Below, one piece after another: positions 33,902 to 41,188 of a DNA stretch of 64,000 nucleotides (position 1 is the stretch's first letter; every line of letters begins with the position of its first letter). The notes under the pieces are model-generated. The model made no database searches and was not told the origin of the DNA. It saw only the letters and a list, made by a program, of their open reading frames with translations. The DNA is from Gordonia pseudamarae. GTDB lineage: Bacteria; Actinomycetota; Actinomycetes; Mycobacteriales; Mycobacteriaceae. Location of the stretch: the NCBI RefSeq assembly GCF_025273675.1, contig NZ_CP045809.1:3162001-3226000 (forward strand). Direction: 5' to 3'. Position numbers and translations under genes: made by a program.

Positions 33902-35310
33902 AGAGTGGTGTAACTCGGTGACCAGGACCGTAACTGACAGCGTGTAGCTGTCGGGCAGGGAAGCGGTCACCGTGTGATCCTTCGAGTCAACCTTCCACAG
34001 AATCCTCGAACGGAGTCATCACGATGACCGCACCCCACATTGTCGACCCTGCTGGCTTGCTTGGCCAAGCCCTGGCTGAGGCCTCGCCCGATCTGATGCG
34101 TGAGCTGTTGCAGACGATGATCAATGCCCTGCTGTCCGCCGATGCTGACGCTGTGTGCGGCGCCGAGTGGGGCCGCCGGTCCGAAGAACGCATCAATCAC
34201 CGGAACGGATACCGGCACCGGCCTCTCGATACCCGTGTGGGCACGATCGACGTCGCCGTGCCGAAGCTGCGCTCTGGCACCTATTTTCCCGAGTGGTTGC
34301 TCGAACGCCGCAAGCGCGCCGAGTCGGCGCTGATCACCGTCGTGGCCGACTGCTACCTGGCCGGGGTCTCGACCCGCCGGATGGACAAGCTGGTCAAGAC
34401 TTTGGGCATCGATTCGTTGTCGAAGTCGCAGGTCTCGCGCATGGCCGAGGATCTCGACGAACAAGTCGCAGCGTTCTGTCATCGCCGACTGGACGAGGCC
34501 GGCCCGTTCACGTTCGTCACCGCTGATGCGCTGACGATCAAGGTCCGGGAGAACAAGCAGGTCGTCAAAGCCGTCGTTCTGCTGGCCACCGGAGTCAATG
34601 GTGACGGGCACCGTGAAGTGCTTGGCATGCAGGTCGCCACCAGCGAAACCAAGGCGTCGTGGAACACCTTCTTCGCTGACCTGGTCGCCCGCGGCCTGGG
34701 TGGGGTCCGCCTGGTGACTTCTGATGCCCATGCCGGGTTGGTCGAGGCGATCGCGGCGAACCTGCCCGGAGCTGCCTGGCAACGCTGCCGCACCCATTAC
34801 GCGGCGAATCTGATGGCGGTGTGTCCGAAGTCGATGTGGCCAGCGGTCAAAGCGATGCTCCACAGCGTCTATGACCAGCCCACGGCAGGGGCGGTGAACG
34901 CCCAGTTCGACCGGCTGCTCGAATACACCGAAGACCGCCTACCCGAAGTGGCCGAACACCTCGGTGACGCCCGCGAAGATCTCCTGGCATTCGCCGCGTT
35001 TCCTGATGACGTGTGGTGCCAGATCTGGTCCAACAACCCCACAGAACGACTCAACCGCGAGATCCGGCGCCGCACCGACGTCGTAGGCATCTTCCCGAAC
35101 CACGATGCCATCGTCCGTCTCATTGGCGCCGTGCTGGCCGAGCAGACCGACGAATGGGCCGAAGGCCGCCGCTACCTCGGCCTCGAAGTGCTCAGCCGCT
35201 GTCGGCTGACCGTCACCGACACCGACCACACGCCGGAGGTGAACACCGACCCGCTGATCCAACTACCTGCCTGACCACCTACGAAGGACCACAATCAGCT
35301 ACACCACTAC
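33902..35310. mobile_element. IS256-family insertion sequence (ends approximate)
   Basis: Left end AGTGGTGTAACT (from about 33903) and right end AGTGGTGTAGCT (reverse complement, ending about 35309) are inverted repeats around one transposase gene. No 8-bp target duplication is visible, so one flank may have been deleted. It separates the Fic gene from a truncated toxin gene. Confidence 0.75.
34024..35274 (+). CDS. IS256-family (mutator) transposase
   Basis: A 416-residue transposase. DDE acids are in T-A-D-A-L-T-I-K-V, T-S-D-A-H-A-G-L and N-P-T-E-R-L-N-R-E-I-R-R-R; the C-x2-H-type segment R-C-R-T-H-Y-A-A-N-L precedes the last. No disruption is seen, so it is probably functional. Confidence 0.93.
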   Translation: MTAPHIVDPAGLLGQALAEASPDLMRELLQTMINALLSADADAVCGAEWGRRSEERINHRNGYRHRPLDTRVGTIDVAVPKLRSGTYFPEWLLERRKRAESALITVVADCYLAGVSTRRMDKLVKTLGIDSLSKSQVSRMAEDLDEQVAAFCHRRLDEAGPFTFVTADALTIKVRENKQVVKAVVLLATGVNGDGHREVLGMQVATSETKASWNTFFADLVARGLGGVRLVTSDAHAGLVEAIAANLPGAAWQRCRTHYAANLMAVCPKSMWPAVKAMLHSVYDQPTAGAVNAQFDRLLEYTEDRLPEVAEHLGDAREDLLAFAAFPDDVWCQIWSNNPTERLNREIRRRTDVVGIFPNHDAIVRLIGAVLAEQTDEWAEGRRYLGLEVLSRCRLTVTDTDHTPEVNTDPLIQLPA

Positions 35311-35622
35311 GCGGGACTTGACCGGCAACTGGCGCCGTTTTTGGCACCCGAAAGCTCGCCCGACAGACACTTCCTGCCCAAGGAGAAGGTTGCTGCCGAT
35401 TGGCTGCGCGACACCGGCAATCACCGGATCATCTCGGTAGAGCGCGACAACGACATCCGTCGCCCTGATTCAATTCTCCACGACGGTGTGGGATGGATTC
35501 CTGCGGAGATCAAGACGCTCGACTCGGCGAGTCAAGCAGCGATGGCGCGGAACCTAGCCTGGGCCTTTCACGGTAATTCCGTGTCGTTAACAAAGAATGG
35601 TGCCCTGACCTGGGATGATTGA
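35305..35622 (+). pseudogene. Nuclease-toxin domain remnant (PD-(D/E)xK-like), truncated by IS256
   Basis: The frame enters from the IS256 end (H-Y-A-G-L-D-R-Q-L-A-P-F-L) with no start codon until ATG-like positions inside (35341 is TTG). P-K-E-K-V-A-A-D-W-L, then R-R-P-D-S and I-P-A-E-I-K-T-L-D match the C-terminal nuclease tips of contact-dependent and MuF polymorphic toxins, with a P-D ... E-x-K active-site pattern. The usual continuation after A-A-M-A-R-N-L appears disturbed, so the 3' end may also be cut by the following IS1380. This would be a second, different toxin tip of phage origin. Confidence 0.55.
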
Positions 35623-35667
35623 ACTTGCGAAGGTTCCAAACAGACCAGATCGAGGAGCACCATTCAG

Positions 35668-37062
35668 GTGAGTAAGTCTACGTCGCCGTACCCGTCAGTG
35701 TCGGTAGATGGTTCAGGAACCGGTGTCGTGTCGCATGCGGGGGCTGTGGTGTTGCTGCGTACGGCGCACAAAACTGGTCTGACCAGCACACTGTCACAGG
35801 CATTGGCGCCGTGGCGTGCGCCGATGGCAACCCATGATCCGGGCAAGATCATCGCTGATCTGGCCGTGGCGGTCGCGATCGGTGGGGACTGCCTGGCCGA
35901 CATCAACCAGGTCCGCACCGATCCGGGTGTGTTCGGGCCGGTGGCCTCCGATCCGACGGTGTCACGGCTGGTCTCGACGTTGGCCGCCGATGCCACCACA
36001 GCTTTGGCGGCGATCAACACCGCACGCGCAGCCGCGCGTGCGACGGCGTGGTCCGCTGCCGGTGAGGGTGCCCCTGATCATGGCCGTGATGCCCGTGCAC
36101 CGCTGATCATCGATCTCGATGCCACGTTGGTGACCGCCCATTCGGAGAAGCAGCAGGCCACCGCGACGTGGAAGAAAGGATTCGGGTTCCACCCGTTGTG
36201 CGCGTTCGTCGACCACCAGGGCGAGGGTACCGGTGAACCCCTGGCAATCGAGCTACGCCCGGGCAACGCTGGTTCCAACACCGCCGCCGACCACATCACC
36301 GTCGTCGAACAAGCGTTGACACAGATCCGGGGCACCGGCGGGTATCGGGTGGGTAAAAGCGTGTTGATCCGCACCGATTCCGCTGGTGGCACACACGATT
36401 TCCTGGACTACCTGACCCGTCGGCGCCTGTCCTATTCGGTCGGGTTCGGGCTGACCGAGACCATCGCCACCGTCATCGACCGCCTCCAACCTGCGGCGTG
36501 GACACCGGCCTATGACAGCGACGGCACCGAACGCGACGGGGCGTGGGTGGCTGAGCTGACCGGCGTGCTCGACCTGTCGGGTTGGCCCGACGGTATACGC
36601 GTGATCGTACGCAAAGAACACCCGCATCCAGGGGCGCAACTGCGCTACACCGACTCCGACGGAATGCGGTTGACCGCTTTCGCCACGAACACCACCACAG
36701 GTCAGCTCGCCGCACTGGAACTGCGCCACCGTCGTCGTGCCCGCTGCGAGGACCGCATCCGCAACGCGAAAGACTGTGGCCTGACAAACCTTCCATTGCA
36801 CGGCTTCGACCAGAACCGCATCTGGTGCGCCATAGTCATGCTCGCCTGCGAACTGATCGCCTGGACCCAACTCCTCGGATTCGACGGCACCACCGCACGC
36901 CGTTGGGAACCGAAAAAACTACGACTGCACCTGTTCTCCATCGCCGCCAAGACCACCCGACACGCCCGACGCACCCGACTCAAACTCGCCACACACGCAC
37001 CCGGCATACACCTACTACTGGCCGCACTCACCCGGCTGGACACCCTACCCAACCCCCGCTGA
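35668..37062 (+). CDS. IS1380-family transposase
   Basis: A 464-residue transposase from GTG 35668. D-L-D-A-T-L-V-T-A-H-S, R-T-D-S-A-G-G and C-E-D-R-I-R-N-A-K-D-C-G-L are the three catalytic regions of IS1380 elements. It appears intact. The ends of the IS could not be fixed: possible CCTGAC ends at about 35604 and 37174 are short, and no target duplication was found. It abuts the truncated IS3 copy at 37233. Confidence 0.88.
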   Translation: MSKSTSPYPSVSVDGSGTGVVSHAGAVVLLRTAHKTGLTSTLSQALAPWRAPMATHDPGKIIADLAVAVAIGGDCLADINQVRTDPGVFGPVASDPTVSRLVSTLAADATTALAAINTARAAARATAWSAAGEGAPDHGRDARAPLIIDLDATLVTAHSEKQQATATWKKGFGFHPLCAFVDHQGEGTGEPLAIELRPGNAGSNTAADHITVVEQALTQIRGTGGYRVGKSVLIRTDSAGGTHDFLDYLTRRRLSYSVGFGLTETIATVIDRLQPAAWTPAYDSDGTERDGAWVAELTGVLDLSGWPDGIRVIVRKEHPHPGAQLRYTDSDGMRLTAFATNTTTGQLAALELRHRRRARCEDRIRNAKDCGLTNLPLHGFDQNRIWCAIVMLACELIAWTQLLGFDGTTARRWEPKKLRLHLFSIAAKTTRHARRTRLKLATHAPGIHLLLAALTRLDTLPNPR

Positions 37063-37233
37063 CCACCCAACCAACCCGACCAACCAACACCGAAAGGACC
37101 ACATTTCGGGGCCGTGAACCCCAACGCCCACCGACGCCTCGGCACACTCCTCACGGCCTCGGCCCGAAGTCAGGTCCCCAGACCACCCAATCGGGCCATC
37201 GGCAACCGACCGCCACCCCACAAAATTTTGAGG

Positions 37234-38718
37234 CTAACGCCAAGTTGGAGACCACCCAGACAGCCCTCGATATCATGGGAAGAGCGCACGCGCTCTTGGA
37301 GCAGATCTCCAAGAGCGCGGATTCCGAACCCAAACGCGGCAAGCGGTGATGACCGCGTTCGCCGACCTGATCGCCGCCGGCACCACCGGGCGTACCGCTG
37401 CCCGGTTGACGGGCCTGTCGCGAGTCACCATGTCCCGCCGCGCCTCCACACCCGTCGCCAGCGATGAGCTCTGTGATGCTGTGGCACAACGGGTTCGCGA
37501 CCGTGTGGAGCCGGTGAACAGACTCGATGAGGTCGAACGTGCGGCGGTGGTGGCGGTGCCCAACAGTGACCGTTTCGTCGACGCGACACCCACCCAGGTG
37601 TATGCCACCCTGCTCGGCGAGGGCCGCTACCTGTGTTCGATCTCCACGATGTATCGCATCTTGGGTGAGAACAAGCAGGTCAAAGAACGCCGCCGGTTGG
37701 CCACGCATCGGTCGACGGCGATCCCGGAACTGGTGGCGACCGCGCCGCAGCAGGTCTACACCTGGGACATCACCAAACTGGCCGGCCCGGCACACGGGGT
37801 GTACTACGACGCGTACGTGATGATCGACATCTACTCCCACTACATCGTCGGAGTGCACGTCCACGCCCATGAATCCGGTCCGCTGGCGAAGGAAATGATG
37901 CAAGAGGTGTTTGCCATCCAAGGCATCCCGCAGGTGGTGCACGCCGATCGCGGGACCTCGATGACCTCGAAGACGGTGCCCGAGTTGCTCGCCGACCTGC
38001 ACGTCACCAAATCGCATTCCCGACCGCACGTGTCCAATGACAACCCGTACAGCGAAGCCTGGTTCAAGACAATGAAATACGCGCCGGTATTCCCGACCCG
38101 ATTCGGGTCGCTCCAACACGCGCGAAAGTTCATGGCCGAGTTCGTGGAGTGGTACAACCACGCCCACCACCACAGCGGTATCGGTCTGCACACGCCCGCC
38201 GACGTGCACTACGGCCATGCACCGACCGTTGCCGCGCTACGCTCGGACACTCTCGCCCAGGCCCGCCAAACCACGCCCGCACGATTCAGCGGTGCAAACG
38301 ACCCCGCCCCGAAGATCCTCGAGATGCCCGAAGCAGCATGGATCAACCAACCCGAACAGGAGGACCGAGAACCGACAAATCCGGCAGCCGCTTAACACCC
38401 GCTGGTCTCAAACCCCTTGACAAGTTCCGACTCCGGCAACGCACTACCCGAACGGGTACATCCGGTCCGGGACCGTGGTCGGGATCGTCGAGGCGACCGG
38501 TAAGGCCGGCCCCTACGATCCGGGCGCATCCAACGGCACCGAGGACGCGGCCGGGATTCTGTTCGCCGATTGCCGGGTGATCCGGTCAAACGGCACCACC
38601 GCCACCCATGTCGGTTCCGGGGTGCTGGTGCACGGGTTCGTCGACGCGGCCAAGCTGCCGTTCCCGATCGACGCGGCCGGCGCCGCCGACCTGGTCCAGA
38701 TCCGGTTCGAGAACCTCG
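37234..38718 (+). repeat. 1485-bp direct repeat, copy 2
   Basis: Matches 29561-31045 and contains the right two thirds of an IS3 element (orfB at 37346-38395, right end at 38422) and a head decoration fragment. The IS3 left end and first frame are missing, replaced by the IS1380 flank. Confidence 0.9.
37346..38395 (+). CDS. IS3-family transposase OrfB, copy 2 (in a 5'-truncated IS)
   Basis: Same 349-residue protein as 29673-30722, all DDE acids present. Without orfA and the left end, this copy cannot move alone but could supply OrfB to copy 1. Confidence 0.92.
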   Translation: MMTAFADLIAAGTTGRTAARLTGLSRVTMSRRASTPVASDELCDAVAQRVRDRVEPVNRLDEVERAAVVAVPNSDRFVDATPTQVYATLLGEGRYLCSISTMYRILGENKQVKERRRLATHRSTAIPELVATAPQQVYTWDITKLAGPAHGVYYDAYVMIDIYSHYIVGVHVHAHESGPLAKEMMQEVFAIQGIPQVVHADRGTSMTSKTVPELLADLHVTKSHSRPHVSNDNPYSEAWFKTMKYAPVFPTRFGSLQHARKFMAEFVEWYNHAHHHSGIGLHTPADVHYGHAPTVAALRSDTLAQARQTTPARFSGANDPAPKILEMPEAAWINQPEQEDREPTNPAAA

Positions 38719-38732
38719 TTTCGGGTTCCTAG
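38424..38732 (+). pseudogene. Phage head decoration protein fragment, copy 2
   Basis: As copy 1 but with the natural C-terminus (F-E-N-L-V-S-G-S, stop at 38730-38732), about 100 residues. Only the first 25 or so residues are missing, lost at the IS3 end. The capsid gene follows 14 bases later, the normal phage order. Confidence 0.75.
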
Positions 38733-38746
38733 GGAGGGTATGAATC

Positions 38747-39250
38747 ATGGCACTGTTTTTCGACGGGCCCGTCCCGCTCGATGCGATCACCACGTTCGCG
38801 CAGAATGTTCCGTCGCCGTCGAACACGCAGCTTACGCAGCTGTTTCCGAAGAAGTTCGTCGATACCGACGAGGTTGAATTTCGCGACCCTCGTGCACACC
38901 AACCGGACGGTGAAGTTCCGCAATTGGGATGCTCCGCCCGCCGGTCATCCTCGGCCGCGATGCGGGCGCCGACAAGCGGGGTCAAAATCCTCCCGCTCGG
39001 TGGTGGGCTGTCGCAGGGCGAGTACGAGCGCCGGCAGATCGAGTTCGCCCGCAATGGTGGCACTCTGGCGTCGGTGCTCGTGGATGCTGTGTACAACGAC
39101 ATTCAGAACCTGACCGCCGCGATCCACAACCGGATCGGACTCGCCTGGGGTGATGCGCTCACCGACGGCATCGTGTCCCTGGCCGAGAACAACGTGTGCC
39201 AGGAAGTCGACGCGATCGTCGCTGACACCTACGAGGAAATGCCGACATGA
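38747..39250 (+). pseudogene. Phage major capsid protein, frameshifted and truncated
   Basis: M-A-L-F-F-D-G-P-V-P-L-D-A-I-T-T-F-A-Q is a typical actinophage major capsid start, and GGAGGG precedes ATG 38747. The reading then moves to a second frame (T-L-V-H-T-N-R-T-V-K-F-R-N-W-D-A-P) near 38880, a third (V-I-L-G-R-D-A-G-A-D-K-R) near 38930 and back to the first (I-L-P-L-G-G-G-L-S-Q-G-E-Y-E-R-R-Q) near 38985. At least three small indels plus loss of the C-terminal half make it non-functional. Confidence 0.75.
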
Positions 39251-39476
39251 GTGGGTAGCCGGTCGCCGGACCGGATCCAACCAAGTATACCAACGACGAG
39301 ACGCACGGGGACTGACGCGCTGTCGGAGTCCATCGCGGGGATCACCGCACCGATTCTGATGCCGTGAAGCCGGAAGTGGACCTGTAGCAACAGCGCAAGG
39401 CGCGGCCGGATCCTCAGCACGCGCCACGGACCGCACCTACATCGATGTTCATCCAAGCTGACGGTCCATGTCGTTG

Positions 39477-39493
39477 TCAGTGGGTAAACCGTG
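39477..39493. repeat. Putative attachment site C
   Basis: Third exact copy of the 17-bp core TCAGTGGGTAAACCGTG. Unlike A and B, the flanks are unrelated, as expected for the far end of an integrated element. It lies 16 bases before the tRNA-Asn terminator. Confidence 0.6.
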
Positions 39494-39509
39494 AGTCAGC
39501 CCCGAGAAC

Positions 39510-39551
39510 GAGAAAGCCCCTCACCTGTGTATGCAGGTGAGGGGCTTTCTC
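39510..39551 (-). terminator. tRNA-Asn terminator
   Basis: Perfect 18-bp stem (39510-39527 with 39534-39551) and a 6-base loop, just beyond the tRNA-Asn 3' end. Confidence 0.85.
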
Positions 39552-39554
39552 ATG

Positions 39555-39627
39555 CTCCCCCAACTGGACTCGAACCAGTAACCGTTCGATTAACAGTCGA
39601 ATGCTCTGCCAATTGAGCTATGGGGGA
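39555..39627 (-). tRNA. tRNA-Asn(GTT)
   Basis: The minus strand folds into a full cloverleaf: acceptor TCCCCCA/TGGGGGA, D-arm with AGCTCAATTGGCAGAGC, anticodon stem TTCGA/TCGAA enclosing CTGTTAA (anticodon GTT), and T-arm with GGTTCGAGTCC. Discriminator G; CCA is not encoded. Confidence 0.95.
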
Positions 39628-39818
39628 TTGTTTTGATCCCGGTGGCTCCGACTCTCGCCGGTGTCACCCGAACCGAGAGATGACTCTAGCCTATGAACAC
39701 TCTGGACAACAAAACGCCTGCTCAATACCGATTTTGAGGACCCCGCACCGCAGCTGGGGCCCCGCCCCGACCGCTCCGCCGCCGCGGTCGGCAAGGTGCT
39801 GCGGCGAGGTTGCGCAAA

Positions 39819-39851
39819 GCCCTGCGGGATGACGGTGTCGTCCCGCAGGGC
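39819..39851 (-). terminator. tRNA-Met terminator
   Basis: Perfect 11-bp stem (39819-39829 with 39841-39851), immediately downstream of the tRNA-Met gene on the minus strand. Confidence 0.8.
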
Positions 39852-39888
39852 TGCGGAGCTCACGCCCGCGTCGACGCGGGAAAGATGG

Positions 39889-39962
39889 TGGGGAGTGCGG
39901 GGCTTGAACCCGCGACCAATCGATTATGAGTCGACGGCTCTGACCAACTGAGCTAACTCCCC
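39889..39962 (-). tRNA. tRNA-Met(CAT), probably elongator
   Basis: Cloverleaf with acceptor GGGGAGT/ACTCCCC, D-arm TTAGCTCAGTTGGTCAGAGC, anticodon loop CTCATAA (anticodon CAT) and T-arm GGGTTCAAGCCC. The acceptor is fully paired and there is no GGG/CCC initiator signature in the anticodon stem, so it is not the initiator. An Ile2 tRNA with lysidine cannot be ruled out. CCA is encoded (39886-39888). Confidence 0.92.
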
Positions 39963-40296
39963 AGGCATCGACACATTACCCGACGACCACGCCTCCTACC
40001 CCGCACCCCCGCACCATCGGGTCAGCCGCTGCCCTTCCATTGGCCGACGCTCAGGTGTTTGGTGATCGGATGGTCGGGTGCGATGTCGATCAGCTGTCGC
40101 GGTACCCATCCGTCGAGGCTGTCGATATGGCCGAAAGCACAACCCCTCGCCTCCACGGCCGTCACGGTGACGCCGGTCTCACCAGCCCCTCGCACGTGAT
40201 TTCACACGTCGGGACCTGCACAAACATCGCCGACGCCGCACACTGACAGAACCGGCGACGCCCCGGCCCGGGCGCCCGGTTCAGGAGGGAGACACG
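39963..40296. other. Intergenic region, nothing recognised
   Basis: About 330 bases upstream of tRNA-Met and of the small gene at 40297. A short frame at 40040-40246 lacks a ribosome-binding site and protein-like composition. Promoters for both neighbours must be here but cannot be placed. Confidence 0.5.
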
Positions 40297-40464
40297 ATGA
40301 CGGGACCGATCACATACATCTGGGGGAAAGTCCGCCCGACACCCGATCGCTGCACGGGACGGCACACCTACGCCGGCGGCTGCGTGTACAACTCCGACGA
40401 TCCGCATCGCCCGATGTTCCCGGAGGAGATCCGCCCGGGCATCCGGTCGTCACAGGCGGCCTGA
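40297..40464 (+). CDS. Small 55-residue protein of unknown function
   Basis: ATG 40297 is preceded by AGGAGGGAG with ideal spacing, among the best ribosome-binding sites in the window. The protein has two Cys (C-T-G-R-H and G-G-C-V-Y) and an aromatic N-terminus (I-T-Y-I-W-G). No family recognised and no signal peptide. Confidence 0.55.
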   Translation: MTGPITYIWGKVRPTPDRCTGRHTYAGGCVYNSDDPHRPMFPEEIRPGIRSSQAA

Positions 40465-40632
40465 TCCGGGTTCCCGCCGGGCCGGACCCTACCGGCGGCA
40501 CCGGCCCCCACCGGTGCGTAATGCCTTCGATCCGCACCGCTTTCGGCGCGACTCCGGCAAGTCCGGCACACTTCCTGTGAGTTCGGTCAACCGGCTGGAA
40601 AAGGCGGAATCGGTAAGCGTAGCCTTCGCGTC

Positions 40633-41082
40633 ATGCACACTTCCCTCACTTCCGCCCGCCGGGCGGGCGCAGCCGTTCTCGCCGCGGGTATCGCCCTCGG
40701 CGGGACAATCGCCGTCGAATCGGTCGCCGATGCCGCTCCGCACGCCGCCATCACCGTGTCCAAGACGCGCAACCTCAACCCGAACGGCGAGTGGATCACG
40801 GTCAGCGGCAAGAACTTCTCCGGCAAGAACTTCGGCATCTACGTCGGCCTGGCACAGGACAACAAGTACGGTCCCACCAAGCAGGATTCGTTCGGTGAGA
40901 CCAAGTGGCTGCGCCCGAACGAGATCCGCGGCGGCAAGTTCAGCACCCGTATCAAGGTGAAGGCCGTGTCGGGCAAGATCAACTGTAAGGTCAACCGCTG
41001 CTCGATCCGCACCCTGTCCGCCCACGGCGTGCCCGACCGCACTCAGGACACCAAGGCGCCGGTCAGCTTCCGCCCGTTCTGA
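40633..41082 (+). CDS. Secreted Ig-like/neocarzinostatin-like small protein
   Basis: A 149-residue protein with an N-terminal signal peptide (Arg-Arg near residue 10, hydrophobic stretch to about residue 30, A-D-A-A cleavage region). The mature part is beta-rich: I-T-V-S-K-T-R-N-L and W-I-T-V-S-G-K-N-F followed by G-I-Y-V-G-L-A, resembling neocarzinostatin-like extracellular domains. A Cys pair (N-C-K-V-N-R-C) could form a disulfide. Probably exported; function unknown. ATG 40633 follows a GTAAGCGTAG-type promoter region. Confidence 0.75.
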   Translation: MHTSLTSARRAGAAVLAAGIALGGTIAVESVADAAPHAAITVSKTRNLNPNGEWITVSGKNFSGKNFGIYVGLAQDNKYGPTKQDSFGETKWLRPNEIRGGKFSTRIKVKAVSGKINCKVNRCSIRTLSAHGVPDRTQDTKAPVSFRPF

Positions 41083-41120
41083 TCCCGCCCGGTCCGCCCC
41101 TCGGGCGACGAGCCCGTCGG

Positions 41121-41172
41121 GTGTCCCCGGAATACCGGCGCGTGTCCCCGGAACACCGGCGCGTGTCCCGGA
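41121..41172. repeat. 21-bp tandem repeat between the secreted protein gene and dnaG
   Basis: GTGTCCCCGGAA(T/C)ACCGGCGC occurs twice in tandem followed by a half copy. It lies between two convergent genes; no other function is apparent. Confidence 0.7.
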
Positions 41173-41188
41173 GATGCCCGGCGGCGGG

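Larger units (their letters stand above)
39251..39554. other. Right edge of the prophage remnant, no gene
   Basis: About 300 bases. No protein-like frame is present; it is probably decayed phage DNA up to site C, then the tRNA-Asn terminator. Confidence 0.6.

Noticed and set aside
35604..37174. Exact IS1380 boundaries from CCTGAC ends
   Set aside because: Only six matching bases at the tips and no 4-bp target duplication, so the boundaries were not annotated.
40040..40246. 68-codon frame near tRNA-Met
   Set aside because: No ribosome-binding site, no protein-like pattern; overlaps the expected promoter region.
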